Positions 26,826-35,025 of a DNA stretch of 64,000 nt are shown piece after piece (positions within the stretch are counted from its first letter, which is position 1; every line of letters begins with the position of its first letter). Under the pieces are notes generated by a model. It searched no databases. It was not told where the DNA came from and worked only from the letters and a program-made list of their open reading frames with translations. Source of the stretch: Bilifractor sp002394235. GTDB lineage: Bacteria; Bacillota; Clostridia; Lachnospirales; Lachnospiraceae. The DNA is taken from assembly GCF_052118845.1 (NCBI RefSeq), contig NZ_JBQKGJ010000014.1, positions 16,606 to 80,605 on the forward strand. The letters are read 5' to 3'. The position numbers and the translations under genes were made by a program.

Positions 26826-27809
26826 ATGGAAATGATAAAGAGACCGCGCCGTCTGCGCGAAAATGCGGTCATCCGCAAAATGGTGCGTGAAACCAGACTT
26901 GACAAGTCCTCTCTGGTATATCCGATTTTTGTCATGGAAGGAGAGGGTATCACAGAAGAAATTCCTTCCATGCCCGGCCAGTACCGCTACAGTATCGACA
27001 CCTTTATTGTGAAGCTGAAAGAGCTCCTCGCTCATGGTGTCTCTTCCGTCATGATCTTTGGCATTCCCGATCAGAAGGACGAAATTGGCTCCGGAGCCTA
27101 TGACAGCAACGGAATTGTTCAGAGAGCCCTCCGAGCAGCGAAGAAGGCTGTACCGGATATGTATTATATCACGGACGTCTGCATGTGCGAGTACACCTCG
27201 CACGGCCACTGCGGCGTCCTGAACGGAAACGACGTGGACAATGATCCGACGCTTGAACTTCTCGCAAAAACCGCTCTTTCTCACGCGGAAGCAGGTGCGG
27301 ACATGGTTGCACCATCTGACATGATGGATGGACGGGTACTGGCTATCCGCAGAAAGCTGGATGAAAACGGCTATTCCAGAGTACCGATCATGTCCTATGC
27401 GGTAAAATACGCTTCCGCCTTCTACGGTCCCTTCCGTGACGCCGCGGATTCCGCGCCGAAATTCGGAGACCGCAAGACCTATCAGATGGACTTCCACAAC
27501 GTACGCGAGGGCATCAAGGAGGCTCTCACCGATGTGGAAGAGGGTGCGGACATCGTCATGGTGAAACCGGCTATGTCGTTCCTCGATGTCCTGACGAAAG
27601 TACACGACGTCGTGAATGTTCCGGTTGCCTGTTACAGTGTCAGCGGCGAGTATGCCATGGTCAAGGCAGCCGCACAGAACGGATGGATCGATGAAGACCG
27701 CATCGTCGGCGAAATGGCCGTATCCGCCTTCCGCGCCGGCGCACAGATCTACATCACCTATTATGCGGAACGGATCGCCCGTCTCATCGACGAAGGCGTC
27801 ATCGGCTGA
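26826..27809 (+). CDS. hemB: Porphobilinogen synthase (delta-aminolevulinic acid dehydratase)
   Basis: A 327-residue enzyme that condenses two 5-aminolevulinates. Zinc-site cysteines are in DVCMCEYTSHGHCG (near residue 118). The Schiff-base lysines are in SYAVKYASAFYGPFRDAA and VMVKPAMSFLD. DMVAPSDMMDGRV is also present. A possible extended -10 promoter (TGCTATGAT) lies about 45 bases upstream, so hemB may have its own start in addition to read-through from cobA-hemD. Confidence 0.96.
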   Translation: MEMIKRPRRLRENAVIRKMVRETRLDKSSLVYPIFVMEGEGITEEIPSMPGQYRYSIDTFIVKLKELLAHGVSSVMIFGIPDQKDEIGSGAYDSNGIVQRALRAAKKAVPDMYYITDVCMCEYTSHGHCGVLNGNDVDNDPTLELLAKTALSHAEAGADMVAPSDMMDGRVLAIRRKLDENGYSRVPIMSYAVKYASAFYGPFRDAADSAPKFGDRKTYQMDFHNVREGIKEALTDVEEGADIVMVKPAMSFLDVLTKVHDVVNVPVACYSVSGEYAMVKAAAQNGWIDEDRIVGEMAVSAFRAGAQIYITYYAERIARLIDEGVIG

Positions 27810-27890
27810 TCCGCTGAATGATCGATAACCTTCTGCATGGCACCGAAAGAAGGCGCCTGCAGATTTATCAACAAGAAAGGATGAATCATC

Positions 27891-29210
27891 ATGGCAGAAC
27901 AAAAGAAGAACCGCTCCGAAGTTCTGATGGAACGGGCACAGAAAGTGATTCCCGGAGGCGTAAACTCTCCGGTACGCTCCTGGCAGAATGTCGGGATGAC
28001 CCCCAGATTTATCCAGGGTTCCACCGGCCCGTATATTTTTGATGTGGATGGCAGCAAATATATCGACTACATCTGCTCCTGGGGTCCGATGATCCTCGGG
28101 CACAACAACAGCGAAGTCCTTGACGCGGTCGTCCGCACCGCGGAGAACGGCCTCAGTTTTGGCACCCCGACGGAGCTTGAGGTGGAAATCGCGGAATATA
28201 TCTGTGAGCGGATTCCTCACGTTGACATGATCCGCATGGTGAACTCCGGCACAGAGGCTGTCATGAGTGCCATCCGCCTTGCCAGAGGGTACACCGGCAA
28301 AAACAAGGTCATCAAATTCGCCGGCAACTACCACGGTCACAGTGACTGTCTTCTCGTGGACGCCGGTTCCGGGCTGATGACACAGGGTATCCCCGGCAGC
28401 GCCGGTGTTCCGGAAGGCTGCACGCAGGACACCCTCAGTGCGGTCTACAATGATATCGCGAGTGTGGAAGAACTTTTCAAGGCAAACAAAGATGAGATCG
28501 CCTGTGTCATCGTCGAACCTATCGCAGCAAATATGGGCGTGGTTCCTCCGCAGCAGGGCTTTCTGCAGGGGCTCCGCGAGCTCTGCACCAAATACCATGC
28601 ACTCCTGATCTTCGATGAGGTAATCACCGGATTCCGACTCGCATTCGGCGGAGCAGCAGAAGTGTTTGGAATCACCCCCGACCTCGTGACCTACGGCAAA
28701 ATCATCGGAGGCGGTATGCCGGTAGGTGCATACGGCGGCAGAAGAGACATCATGGAAATGGTTGCCCCGCTCGGTCCGGTATACCAGGCAGGCACTCTTT
28801 CAGGCAACCCGGTAGCAATGGCGGCGGGACTTGCCCAGCTGAAGATTCTCTACGAAAACCGCGGGGATTATGCCGTTCTCTCCGCCAACGCAGACAAACT
28901 GTATGAAGGAATGAAGGAAATCATCCGCCGCTATGAGCTTCCGGCGACCGTAAACCATATCGGCTCACTGGGTTCTGTCTTCTTCACCGATGCGGAGGTT
29001 ACCAATTATTCCATCGCCAAAACAGCAGATACCGGGGAATTTGCCCGTTACTTCCGCTTCATGCTGGAGCATGACATCAATGTGGCTCCATCTCAGTTCG
29101 AAGCTATGTTCCTCTCCCTGGCTCATACCGATGATATCATCCAGTATACACTGGACACCTTCGAGGCTTACGCGAAAACGCGCCGGGACGAGATCGATAG
29201 CGATCTGTAA
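27891..29210 (+). CDS. hemL: Glutamate-1-semialdehyde 2,1-aminomutase
   Basis: A 439-residue PLP enzyme that makes 5-aminolevulinate. The PLP-binding lysine is in VTYGKIIGGGMPVGAYGG; NSGTEAVMSAIRLARGYTGK and the FDEVITGFRLA motif are normal. AAAGGATG precedes the ATG. It closes the tetrapyrrole block: together with hemA, hemB, hemC and cobA-hemD it gives a full path from glutamyl-tRNA to precorrin-2. A terminator follows at 29255. Confidence 0.96.
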   Translation: MAEQKKNRSEVLMERAQKVIPGGVNSPVRSWQNVGMTPRFIQGSTGPYIFDVDGSKYIDYICSWGPMILGHNNSEVLDAVVRTAENGLSFGTPTELEVEIAEYICERIPHVDMIRMVNSGTEAVMSAIRLARGYTGKNKVIKFAGNYHGHSDCLLVDAGSGLMTQGIPGSAGVPEGCTQDTLSAVYNDIASVEELFKANKDEIACVIVEPIAANMGVVPPQQGFLQGLRELCTKYHALLIFDEVITGFRLAFGGAAEVFGITPDLVTYGKIIGGGMPVGAYGGRRDIMEMVAPLGPVYQAGTLSGNPVAMAAGLAQLKILYENRGDYAVLSANADKLYEGMKEIIRRYELPATVNHIGSLGSVFFTDAEVTNYSIAKTADTGEFARYFRFMLEHDINVAPSQFEAMFLSLAHTDDIIQYTLDTFEAYAKTRRDEIDSDL

Positions 29211-29254
29211 AATCCGGCAGCTGCATCAAAAAGAAATACTCGCGTATCCGGCTG

Positions 29255-29283
29255 CGCCGATCATGTATGATCTGCGGTTTTTT
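29255..29283 (+). terminator. Terminator after hemL
   Basis: GATCAT/ATGATC at 29259-29264 and 29267-29272, extended by CGC/GCG with one mismatch, followed by GGTTTTTTCG. Confidence 0.7.
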
Positions 29284-29456
29284 CGCATACCACATACGCG
29301 CAGCCGCTGCCCCGCCGCAATGCGGGTTCACTACTACAACGTTCAGAAAATAAACAATCCAATTATATTACAAGATGGTGCCCCGTAAATTCCAACTTGA
29401 AACATCAATTGGTCCTGGCTGACAAAAAGCCCTCTGCCACAATACTGGAGGAAGAT

Positions 29457-29933
29457 ATGCACGTAGAAATATACACTGACGGTGCCGCTCGCGGAAATCC
29501 TGATGGTCCTGGCGGATACGGATGCGTTCTGCAGTACGTCGACAGTCAGGGACAGCTTCACGAGAGGGAGCTCTCCCGCGGCTACAGAAAAACAACCAAT
29601 AACCGGATGGAGCTGATGGCAGCAATCGCAGGACTTGAGGCCCTCACGCGTCCCTGCGACGTAACCCTTCATTCCGATTCCCAGTATCTTGTCAATGCCT
29701 TCAATCAGCACTGGATCGACTCCTGGATCCGGAAGGGATGGAAGAGAGGGAAGAACGAACCGGTCAAGAACATCGATCTCTGGAAGCAGCTGCTCGAAGC
29801 CAAAAAGCCGCACAATGTAACCTTCGTCTGGGTCAGAGGCCATGACGGCAACGAACTGAACGAGCGCTGTGACAGACTGGCAACAGGAGCGGCAGACGGC
29901 GATGATCTGTCCGTCGATCCCGGAACGAGATAA
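29457..29933 (+). CDS. rnhA: Ribonuclease HI
   Basis: A 158-residue enzyme that cuts the RNA strand of RNA-DNA hybrids. All four catalytic acids are visible: Asp in IYTDGAARGNPDGPGGYG, Glu in NRMELMAAIAGLEAL, Asp in LHSDSQYLV and Asp in LNERCDRLA. The start ATG 29457 follows GGAGGAAG at 29447-29454. The last three codons and the stop (GGAACGAGATAA) lie inside the 101-bp dispersed repeat, which therefore provides the end of the protein. Confidence 0.95.
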   Translation: MHVEIYTDGAARGNPDGPGGYGCVLQYVDSQGQLHERELSRGYRKTTNNRMELMAAIAGLEALTRPCDVTLHSDSQYLVNAFNQHWIDSWIRKGWKRGKNEPVKNIDLWKQLLEAKKPHNVTFVWVRGHDGNELNERCDRLATGAADGDDLSVDPGTR

Positions 29934-30023
29934 AACACGCTGCGCGAGTTTTATCTCGTTATCGCGACGCTCGCCGCACACGAATACTTCGCATTCGGCT
30001 GCGGCTCACTGTTCGCGTAAATC
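29922..30023 (+). repeat. Full copy of the 101-bp nested-hairpin repeat
   Basis: The copy matches 35083-35183 with one substitution in about 101 bases. It contains a perfect 11-bp hairpin (GAGATAAAAC at 29927 with GTTTTATCTC at 29948) and a compound hairpin: CGCGA/TCGCG outside, GCCGCA/TGCGGC, then CGAAT/ATTCG around ACTTCGC. The rnhA stop lies inside it. Confidence 0.92.
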
Positions 30024-30280
30024 AGTTAACCCGGTCCGACCGTCCCGCGGATCGGTTACCCTCTCCTCTCAAAAACCCCACTGCACGTCTTCCAATCTTA
30101 TTTTTTCCCTTTCTGCATAATCCCCCCGAAAATCCTGACGAAAAATGCCAATCAACGGCTCATCAGCGGAAAATGCCAATCAGCCGTTGACATTATTCCG
30201 GAACAAGTGTAGAATTTACTCAACATATTTCATACTATATAAATAGGAATTGTAGTATAATAAAAGGACGAGGATCACTA
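29934..30280. other. 347-bp intergenic region before the sulfur cluster
   Basis: It holds the rest of the dispersed repeat (to 30023), a direct 13-bp repeat AAAATGCCAATCA (30143 and 30170), an inverted repeat TCAACGGCT/AGCCGTTGA (30152-30160, 30182-30190) that overlaps the -35 box, the promoter, and an ATACTA/TAGTAT inverted repeat (30232-30258). No gene was seen. Confidence 0.7.
30187..30215 (+). promoter_or_regulatory. Promoter of the sulfur cluster with overlapping inverted repeat
   Basis: A perfect TTGACA at 30187-30192 and TAGAAT at 30210-30215 are 17 bases apart. The right arm of the 9-bp inverted repeat TCAACGGCT/AGCCGTTGA ends inside the -35 box, and ATACTA/TAGTAT lies after the start site, so both are candidate operators for a sulfur-responsive regulator. 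Confidence 0.8.
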
Positions 30281-31507
30281 ATGGAATTTAACACCAGGCT
30301 TCTTCATGGAAAAGCTGTCCGCAAGTATCCTGACAGCGCAATCCTTCCTCCGATCTCTCAGGTAACCGCTTTCCGGTTCGACACAGCAGAAAAGCAGGCA
30401 AAGGTATTTCAGCACAAAGCCGCCGGTTTTGCATACAGCAGAGTAGGCAATCCGACAGTTGCTGCCTTTGAGCAGAGAATCAATGAGCTCGAGGGTGGCA
30501 ATGCATGCATTGCCTGCTCATCCGGCATGTCCGCGATTACCCTTGCTCTGCTGAATATGCTCTGCGCGGGAGATGAGATTATCGCGGGAAGCGGCCTTTA
30601 CGGAGGCTCCATCGACCTCTTTGAGGACCTTACAAAGTTCGGAATCACCACACATTTTGTCAGTCACGTCACCCCGGAAGAAATCGAACCACTGATCAAC
30701 AATCACACAAAGCTGATCTACAGTGAGGTAATCGGGAACCCTGGACTTCGGGTGCTTGATATCCGTAAGGTTGCTGATTTTGCGCATGCACACGGAATCC
30801 CCCTGATGACGGATTCGACGACTGCGACTCCCTACCTGGTGAATCCGATCTCTCTTGGAGCAGACATCGTGATTCACTCATCCTCCAAATACATCAACGG
30901 ATACGGGAATGCCATCAGCGGTGTCATCATAGATTCCGCAAAATTCAAATGGGATTTCGACCGTTTCCGGGCACTTGACGGCTACCGGAAATTTGGAAAT
31001 CTGGCTTATACCATCCGCCTGCGCACAGATATCTGGGAAAATATGGGAAGCTGCCTGTCTCCGGCGAATGCCTTTTTGAACATCGCCGGACTCGAGACTC
31101 TGGGGCTTCGTATGGAGAGAATCTGCAGCAACGCCAGCAGGCTGGCGGAAGCTCTGAACGGCATCGATGGAATCAAGGTCAACTATCCGCTGCTTGAGAG
31201 CAGCCCTGACAGAGACCTTTGCCGCACACAGCTCAAGGGCTTCGGCGGCGGCATTCTCACCTTCCGGACAGGAAGCAGAGAACGGGCTTTCCGAATTCTC
31301 AACAGCCTGAAATACGCGGTGATCGCCAGTAATATCGGAGATATCCGCACACTGGCCATCCATCCCGATTCGACGCTCTACATCAGAAGTATAAAAGAGC
31401 AGAAGGAATCCGCCGGAGTCTTCGATGACACCATTCGCGTCAGTGTGGGAATCGAGAACATTGACGACCTGATCGACGATTTCACCGAAGCAATCCGCAA
31501 TTCCTGA
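30281..31507 (+). CDS. metY: Cys/Met-metabolism PLP enzyme, O-acetylhomoserine sulfhydrylase-like (MetY)
   Basis: A 408-residue enzyme of the trans-sulfuration PLP family. The PLP lysine is in IHSSSKYINGYGNAISG (near residue 208); AYSRVGNPTVAAFEQRI and LEGGNACIACSSGMSAI are typical. By family it makes homocysteine from O-acetylhomoserine and a sulfide donor, but cystathionine gamma-lyase-like activity cannot be excluded by sequence. The five genes after it (carrier, E1, JAMM protease, sulfite reductase, TusA-like) match the Wolinella succinogenes cluster in which MetY takes sulfur from a protein thiocarboxylate. It has its own strong promoter. Confidence 0.88.
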   Translation: MEFNTRLLHGKAVRKYPDSAILPPISQVTAFRFDTAEKQAKVFQHKAAGFAYSRVGNPTVAAFEQRINELEGGNACIACSSGMSAITLALLNMLCAGDEIIAGSGLYGGSIDLFEDLTKFGITTHFVSHVTPEEIEPLINNHTKLIYSEVIGNPGLRVLDIRKVADFAHAHGIPLMTDSTTATPYLVNPISLGADIVIHSSSKYINGYGNAISGVIIDSAKFKWDFDRFRALDGYRKFGNLAYTIRLRTDIWENMGSCLSPANAFLNIAGLETLGLRMERICSNASRLAEALNGIDGIKVNYPLLESSPDRDLCRTQLKGFGGGILTFRTGSRERAFRILNSLKYAVIASNIGDIRTLAIHPDSTLYIRSIKEQKESAGVFDDTIRVSVGIENIDDLIDDFTEAIRNS

Positions 31508-31543
31508 TGTCCGACACATCCTGAAGCACACGAGGGAGTCAAA

Positions 31544-31696
31544 GTTTGTACAAGGTGTTTACAATATCAAATGGCTTACCGTTTACTCAGGACTTTTACA
31601 CTATGCTCAACAGGGAAAACGTTTACTCAAGACATTTACACCATCAAAAGAGATTACCGTTTACTCAAGGTATCTACACGATCAAAAAGGATAAAA
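31544..31696 (+). repeat. 37-40-bp tandem repeat, four copies, in the carrier gene's leader
   Basis: Units start at 31544, 31581, 31621 and 31659. The three last begin GTTTACTCA; the common form is GTTTACTCARG, about six bases, TTTACAC, then ATCAAAA. The array sits between metY and the sulfur-carrier gene and ends 28 bases before its start codon. Confidence 0.85.
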
Positions 31697-31723
31697 AATA
31701 AAGAGGATAAGGAGTACAGAAAA

Positions 31724-31933
31724 ATGAAAATCACAGTATCCGGAGAAACCAAGGAAGTAAAGAACGGCATTACCATCTCAGAACTGATCAGCCAGGAGAA
31801 CGTGGAGACACCGGAATACGTAAGTGTCTCCGTAAACGAAGAGTTTGCCCAGAAATCAGACTTCGACACCACACACCTGAAGGAGGGCGATGTCGTTGAA
31901 TTCCTCTATTTCATGGGCGGCGGATGCATGTAA
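31724..31933 (+). CDS. hcyS: ThiS/MoaD-like sulfur carrier protein (HcyS type), ending GGGCM
   Basis: A 69-residue ubiquitin-fold carrier. Mature sulfur carriers end in Gly-Gly, which the E1 enzyme adenylates and converts to a thiocarboxylate. Here Gly65-66-67 is followed by Cys68-Met69, so two residues must be removed first; the JAMM protease two genes later is the obvious candidate. The body (KITVSGETKEV, EYVSVSVNEEF, KEGDVVEFLYFMGGG) fits ThiS. Start ATG 31724 follows ATAAGGAG; the longer upstream frame crosses the tandem repeat. In Wolinella the equivalent HcyS also has an extra C-terminal residue trimmed by HcyD. Confidence 0.86.
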   Translation: MKITVSGETKEVKNGITISELISQENVETPEYVSVSVNEEFAQKSDFDTTHLKEGDVVEFLYFMGGGCM

Positions 31934-31951
31934 GACAGGAGGATAAGGAAA

Positions 31952-32770
31952 ATGCCATTCACAAATGAGCAGCTGGAGCGTTATTCCAGACATATCATCT
32001 TAAAAGAAATCGGTGTAAAGGGCCAGAAAAAGCTTCTGAACGGAAGCGTTCTGATCATCGGTGCAGGCGGACTCGGAGCACCGGCAGCCATGTATCTCGC
32101 TGCTGCCGGTGTCGGAAAAATCGGCATCGCCGACGCCGATAATGTTGATCTCTCCAACCTTCAGAGACAGGTCATTCATACCACAAATGACATCGGAAAG
32201 CCGAAGGTGGAATCCGCAAAGGAAACCATGAATGCAATCAACCCGGACGTCGAGGTTCAGACCTACCATGACTTCATCACCAGCAAAAACATCATGGACA
32301 TCATCCGCGACTACGATTTTGTCATCGACGGAACCGACAATTTTCCCGCAAAATTCCTGATCAACGATGCCTGCGTCATGGCGGATAAGCCCTTTTCTCA
32401 CGCAGGAATTATCCGCTTCAAGGGGCAGCTCATGACAGTCGTTCCTCACCAGGGCCCCTGCTACCGCTGTGTATTTAAGGAGATGCCTCCGAAGTACGCC
32501 GTTCCGACCTGCAAGCAGGCCGGAGTCATCGGTGCCATGGGTGGAATCATAGGTTCCCTGCAGGCACTCGAAGCAGTAAAATATATCACAGGTGTCGGAG
32601 ACCTGCTGGTCGGCAGACTTCTGACCTTTGACGGTCTGAAAGGCGAATTCCACACAATCAAGCTCCCGCCCCGCGGAGATGGATGCGCGGTATGCTCCGA
32701 TCACCCGACCATCACAAAGCTCATCGATTACGAGCAGGCACAGTGCGAGTGGAAACCGGGACAGAACTGA
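31952..32770 (+). CDS. hcyF: E1-like adenylyltransferase, ThiF/MoeB/HesA family (HcyF type)
   Basis: A 272-residue enzyme that adenylates the C-terminus of a sulfur carrier. It has the ATP loop IIGAGGLGAPAAMYL (residues 35-49), the acidic DADNVDLSNLQRQ, and NDACVMADKPF. Two Cys pairs (CYRC near 171 and CAVC near 248) would bind zinc. It lies 18 bases after the carrier gene with an AGGAGGATAAGG site, so it is almost certainly the partner of that carrier. Confidence 0.9.
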   Translation: MPFTNEQLERYSRHIILKEIGVKGQKKLLNGSVLIIGAGGLGAPAAMYLAAAGVGKIGIADADNVDLSNLQRQVIHTTNDIGKPKVESAKETMNAINPDVEVQTYHDFITSKNIMDIIRDYDFVIDGTDNFPAKFLINDACVMADKPFSHAGIIRFKGQLMTVVPHQGPCYRCVFKEMPPKYAVPTCKQAGVIGAMGGIIGSLQALEAVKYITGVGDLLVGRLLTFDGLKGEFHTIKLPPRGDGCAVCSDHPTITKLIDYEQAQCEWKPGQN

Positions 32771-32864
32771 CCGCCGCGCGGAATGTCTGAGTTTTCTGGT
32801 AAATATCCGGCACGGATAATCCTATCCCGGGAAATTATGGCTTGACATGCAGGAGGTTTGCAGT

Positions 32865-33314
32865 TTGAAGGTTACAATCAGAAAAAGCGATTACGAGAAG
32901 ATGCTTTCCCACGCGCGCTCCGTATGGCCCGAAGAGGCCTGCGGACTCATTGCCGGGATTGATCATATCGATGACACCGACCCCGACGCAAAGGTTGAGA
33001 TTCGCGAGATCCGCAAGGTATACCTTCTGGAAAACCGGGATCACACAAATGTTCATTTTTCTCTGGACCCGGGAGAACATCTGAAGGCAGTCGTCGATAT
33101 GCGGAAGCATCATCTGAAGCCCCTCGGCAACTGGCACTCCCACCCGGAAACGCCGTCCCGCTCATCGGCAGAGGATATCCGTCTGGCATCCTTCGACCAT
33201 ACAGCAAGCTACCTGATCCTGTCGCTGATGGACAATGAACATCCGGTGCTGCACAGCTTTCATGTGGAAAACGGCGTATCCACTCCAGAGGCTCTTGAAA
33301 TCATTTCCGGATGA
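32865..33314 (+). CDS. hcyD: JAMM/MPN+ metalloprotease (HcyD type)
   Basis: A 149-residue JAB1-type zinc protease. The motif is complete: Glu24 in WPEEACGLIAG, then NWHSHPETPSRSSAED with His91, His93, Ser101 and Asp104. Proteases of this type free the Gly-Gly end of sulfur carriers. The neighbouring carrier ends in Gly-Gly-Gly-Cys-Met, exactly the substrate needed. The start is TTG 32865, chosen because AGGAGG lies at 32851-32856; the ATG at 32847 would place that ribosome site inside the gene. Confidence 0.88.
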   Translation: MKVTIRKSDYEKMLSHARSVWPEEACGLIAGIDHIDDTDPDAKVEIREIRKVYLLENRDHTNVHFSLDPGEHLKAVVDMRKHHLKPLGNWHSHPETPSRSSAEDIRLASFDHTASYLILSLMDNEHPVLHSFHVENGVSTPEALEIISG

Positions 33315-33434
33315 TTACCGGAAAAACAGGAAACCCGCGGCCGCATATTTTATCTCACATGCGTCAGGCGGTCACAGTTCGTGTAAATAACAGCTTCCGG
33401 CACTTCGGAAAATACGAGGAGGTACAAGTCAAAT

Positions 33435-34373
33435 ATGGCTACAGATTACGCAACATTAAAAAAAGGCGGATGGATGAGGCAGAAACAGAAAAACTATTTT
33501 GCCCTCCGTATTCACGTGACCGGCGGACATCTGACAGATGAACAGATGGCAGGCGTTTCACTCGTCGCCAAAAAATACGGCCACGGATACGTCCATCTCA
33601 CAGCCCGTCAGTCTCTGGAAATCCCGTGGATGAAGCTCGAGGATATTGAGGCGATCAAGGCGGAGCTCGCAAAATACGGCGTACAGCCGTCTGTCTGCGG
33701 CCCGCGTGTACGTACCACCACTGCATGCCAGGGCAGCGCAACCTGTCCCTCTGCCTGCATAGATACCTACGCCCTGGCCCAGGAAATCGACGAGAGATAT
33801 TTTGCGAAGGAGCTTCCGGGAAAATTCAAGTTCGGTGTGACCGGATGTCAGAATAACTGCCTGAAAACAGAAGAAAATGATATCGGCATCAAGGGAGCCG
33901 AGCGCGTCGAATGGATCGAGGACAACTGCATCGCCTGCGGCGTATGCGTCAAGGCCTGCCACGAAAACGCAATAACACTTGCCGACGGTAAAATCACCAT
34001 CGACCGTGACAAATGCACAAACTGTGGAAGATGTGCGAAGGCATGCCCTGCAGATGCCTATGAAGAGCATCCCGGATATATCATGTCCTTCGGCGGTATG
34101 TTCGGCAACCATTTTCACAAGGGAAGACAGCTTGTACCGTTCTTTGAGAGCCACGACAAGCTGATCCAGATCTGCGACACCGTCATCCGCTTCTTCCACG
34201 ATAACGCGCAGCCGGGAGACCGACTTCAGTTTGCTATCGACAGATACGGTCAGGACAGATTCGACGAGTTGATCCGGGAGACCTTCGCCAAGAGCGAAGA
34301 ATCCGCAAAAAAAGAAGCATCCGAGCCTCTTGAGCTCTCCGACTGGAAGCTCAGAACCGATCTTCAGAAATAA
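33435..34373 (+). CDS. sir: Siroheme sulfite/nitrite reductase with ferredoxin domain
   Basis: A 312-residue protein. Residues 20-95 are the ferredoxin-like half-domain (YVHLTARQSLEIPW). The siroheme-4Fe4S ligands are Cys98 and Cys104 (TACQGSATCPSAC) and Cys138 and Cys142 (TGCQNNCLKTEEND). A 2x4Fe4S ferredoxin insert follows (Cys165, 168, 171, 175 and 194, 197, 200, 204). This resembles the small, one-half type of assimilatory or dissimilatory-like reductase. It probably reduces sulfite to sulfide for the carrier. Siroheme would come from the upstream tetrapyrrole block. Confidence 0.88.
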   Translation: MATDYATLKKGGWMRQKQKNYFALRIHVTGGHLTDEQMAGVSLVAKKYGHGYVHLTARQSLEIPWMKLEDIEAIKAELAKYGVQPSVCGPRVRTTTACQGSATCPSACIDTYALAQEIDERYFAKELPGKFKFGVTGCQNNCLKTEENDIGIKGAERVEWIEDNCIACGVCVKACHENAITLADGKITIDRDKCTNCGRCAKACPADAYEEHPGYIMSFGGMFGNHFHKGRQLVPFFESHDKLIQICDTVIRFFHDNAQPGDRLQFAIDRYGQDRFDELIRETFAKSEESAKKEASEPLELSDWKLRTDLQK

Positions 34374-34433
34374 TTCCGGACAATCCAAAACAGATACACA
34401 GGATCCATATTTTATCCGCAGGAGGAAAGACAA

Positions 34434-34691
34434 ATGGCAAAGGAAATCGACGGAATTCAGGTTGACGAAACTGTAGACATCACAGATGTAGTCTGTCCGG
34501 TTACTTTTGTAAAAGCAAAAGTTGCCCTCGAGGAGCTGGACGACGGTCAGGTTCTCTCTGTTCATATGAATGACGGAGAGCCGGTGCAGAACGTGCCGAG
34601 AAGCATTAAAGAAGAAGGCCACAAGATTCTGAAGCTCATCGATAACGAAGACGGAACCTACGATCTCCTCGTCCGCAAGGTTGAAGACTGA
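34434..34691 (+). CDS. TusA-like sulfurtransferase
   Basis: An 85-residue protein of the TusA/SirA fold. The catalytic Cys21 is in VVCPVTFVKAKVAL; the usual CPxP motif reads CPVT, so the second Pro is replaced by Thr. A TusA-like protein is also part of the Wolinella HcyS cluster, where it is thought to pass sulfur toward the carrier. AGGAGGAAAG precedes the ATG. It is the last gene of the sulfur cluster. Confidence 0.83.
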   Translation: MAKEIDGIQVDETVDITDVVCPVTFVKAKVALEELDDGQVLSVHMNDGEPVQNVPRSIKEEGHKILKLIDNEDGTYDLLVRKVED

Positions 34692-34771
34692 TACCTCAGA
34701 TCGCAGAGCCGGAATAATGTCCCTGCCCTAAAGCCTTATTTTATACTGGCTGTAGGTAAAATAGGCAGGCA

Positions 34772-34825
34772 GCAGGCAAAAATATGCTGGTCGCAGGCGA
34801 AAATATGCTTGCTGCAGGCGAATGC
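34772..34825 (+). repeat. 21-bp tandem repeat, about 2.6 copies
   Basis: Units GCAGGCAAAAATATGCTGGTC-like at 34772-34792 and 34793-34813, then a shortened third (GCAGGCGAATGC) at 34814. Confidence 0.85.
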
Positions 34826-34881
34826 TAATAACCGGCAGCGATTTTCCAACAAAATCTCTTATCTGAATTACTCTATATAAT

Positions 34882-34926
34882 AAGCGCTATCTGATTTTAG
34901 CAATTGAATCAGACAGCGCTTTTTTG
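34882..34926 (+). terminator. Terminator of the sulfur cluster
   Basis: AAGCGCT-A-TCTGATT pairs with AATCAGA-C-AGCGCTT around a ten-base loop, followed by TTTTTTG. It is one of the strongest hairpins of the window. Confidence 0.9.
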
Positions 34927-35025
34927 TACTCTTTTCCCGTTGAGTAACGGCCAAAAATCTCTGACATTGCCGGAGGCTTTTGAGATAGTATCACAAAAGA
35001 TACCATGTTAGAAAAATCTGCTTAC

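Noticed and set aside
26775..28598. A 607-codon open frame on the minus strand opposite hemB and hemL
   Set aside because: It covers two clear genes in antisense, has no ribosome site and its text is Cys/His/Gly-rich without domains; a codon-bias shadow.
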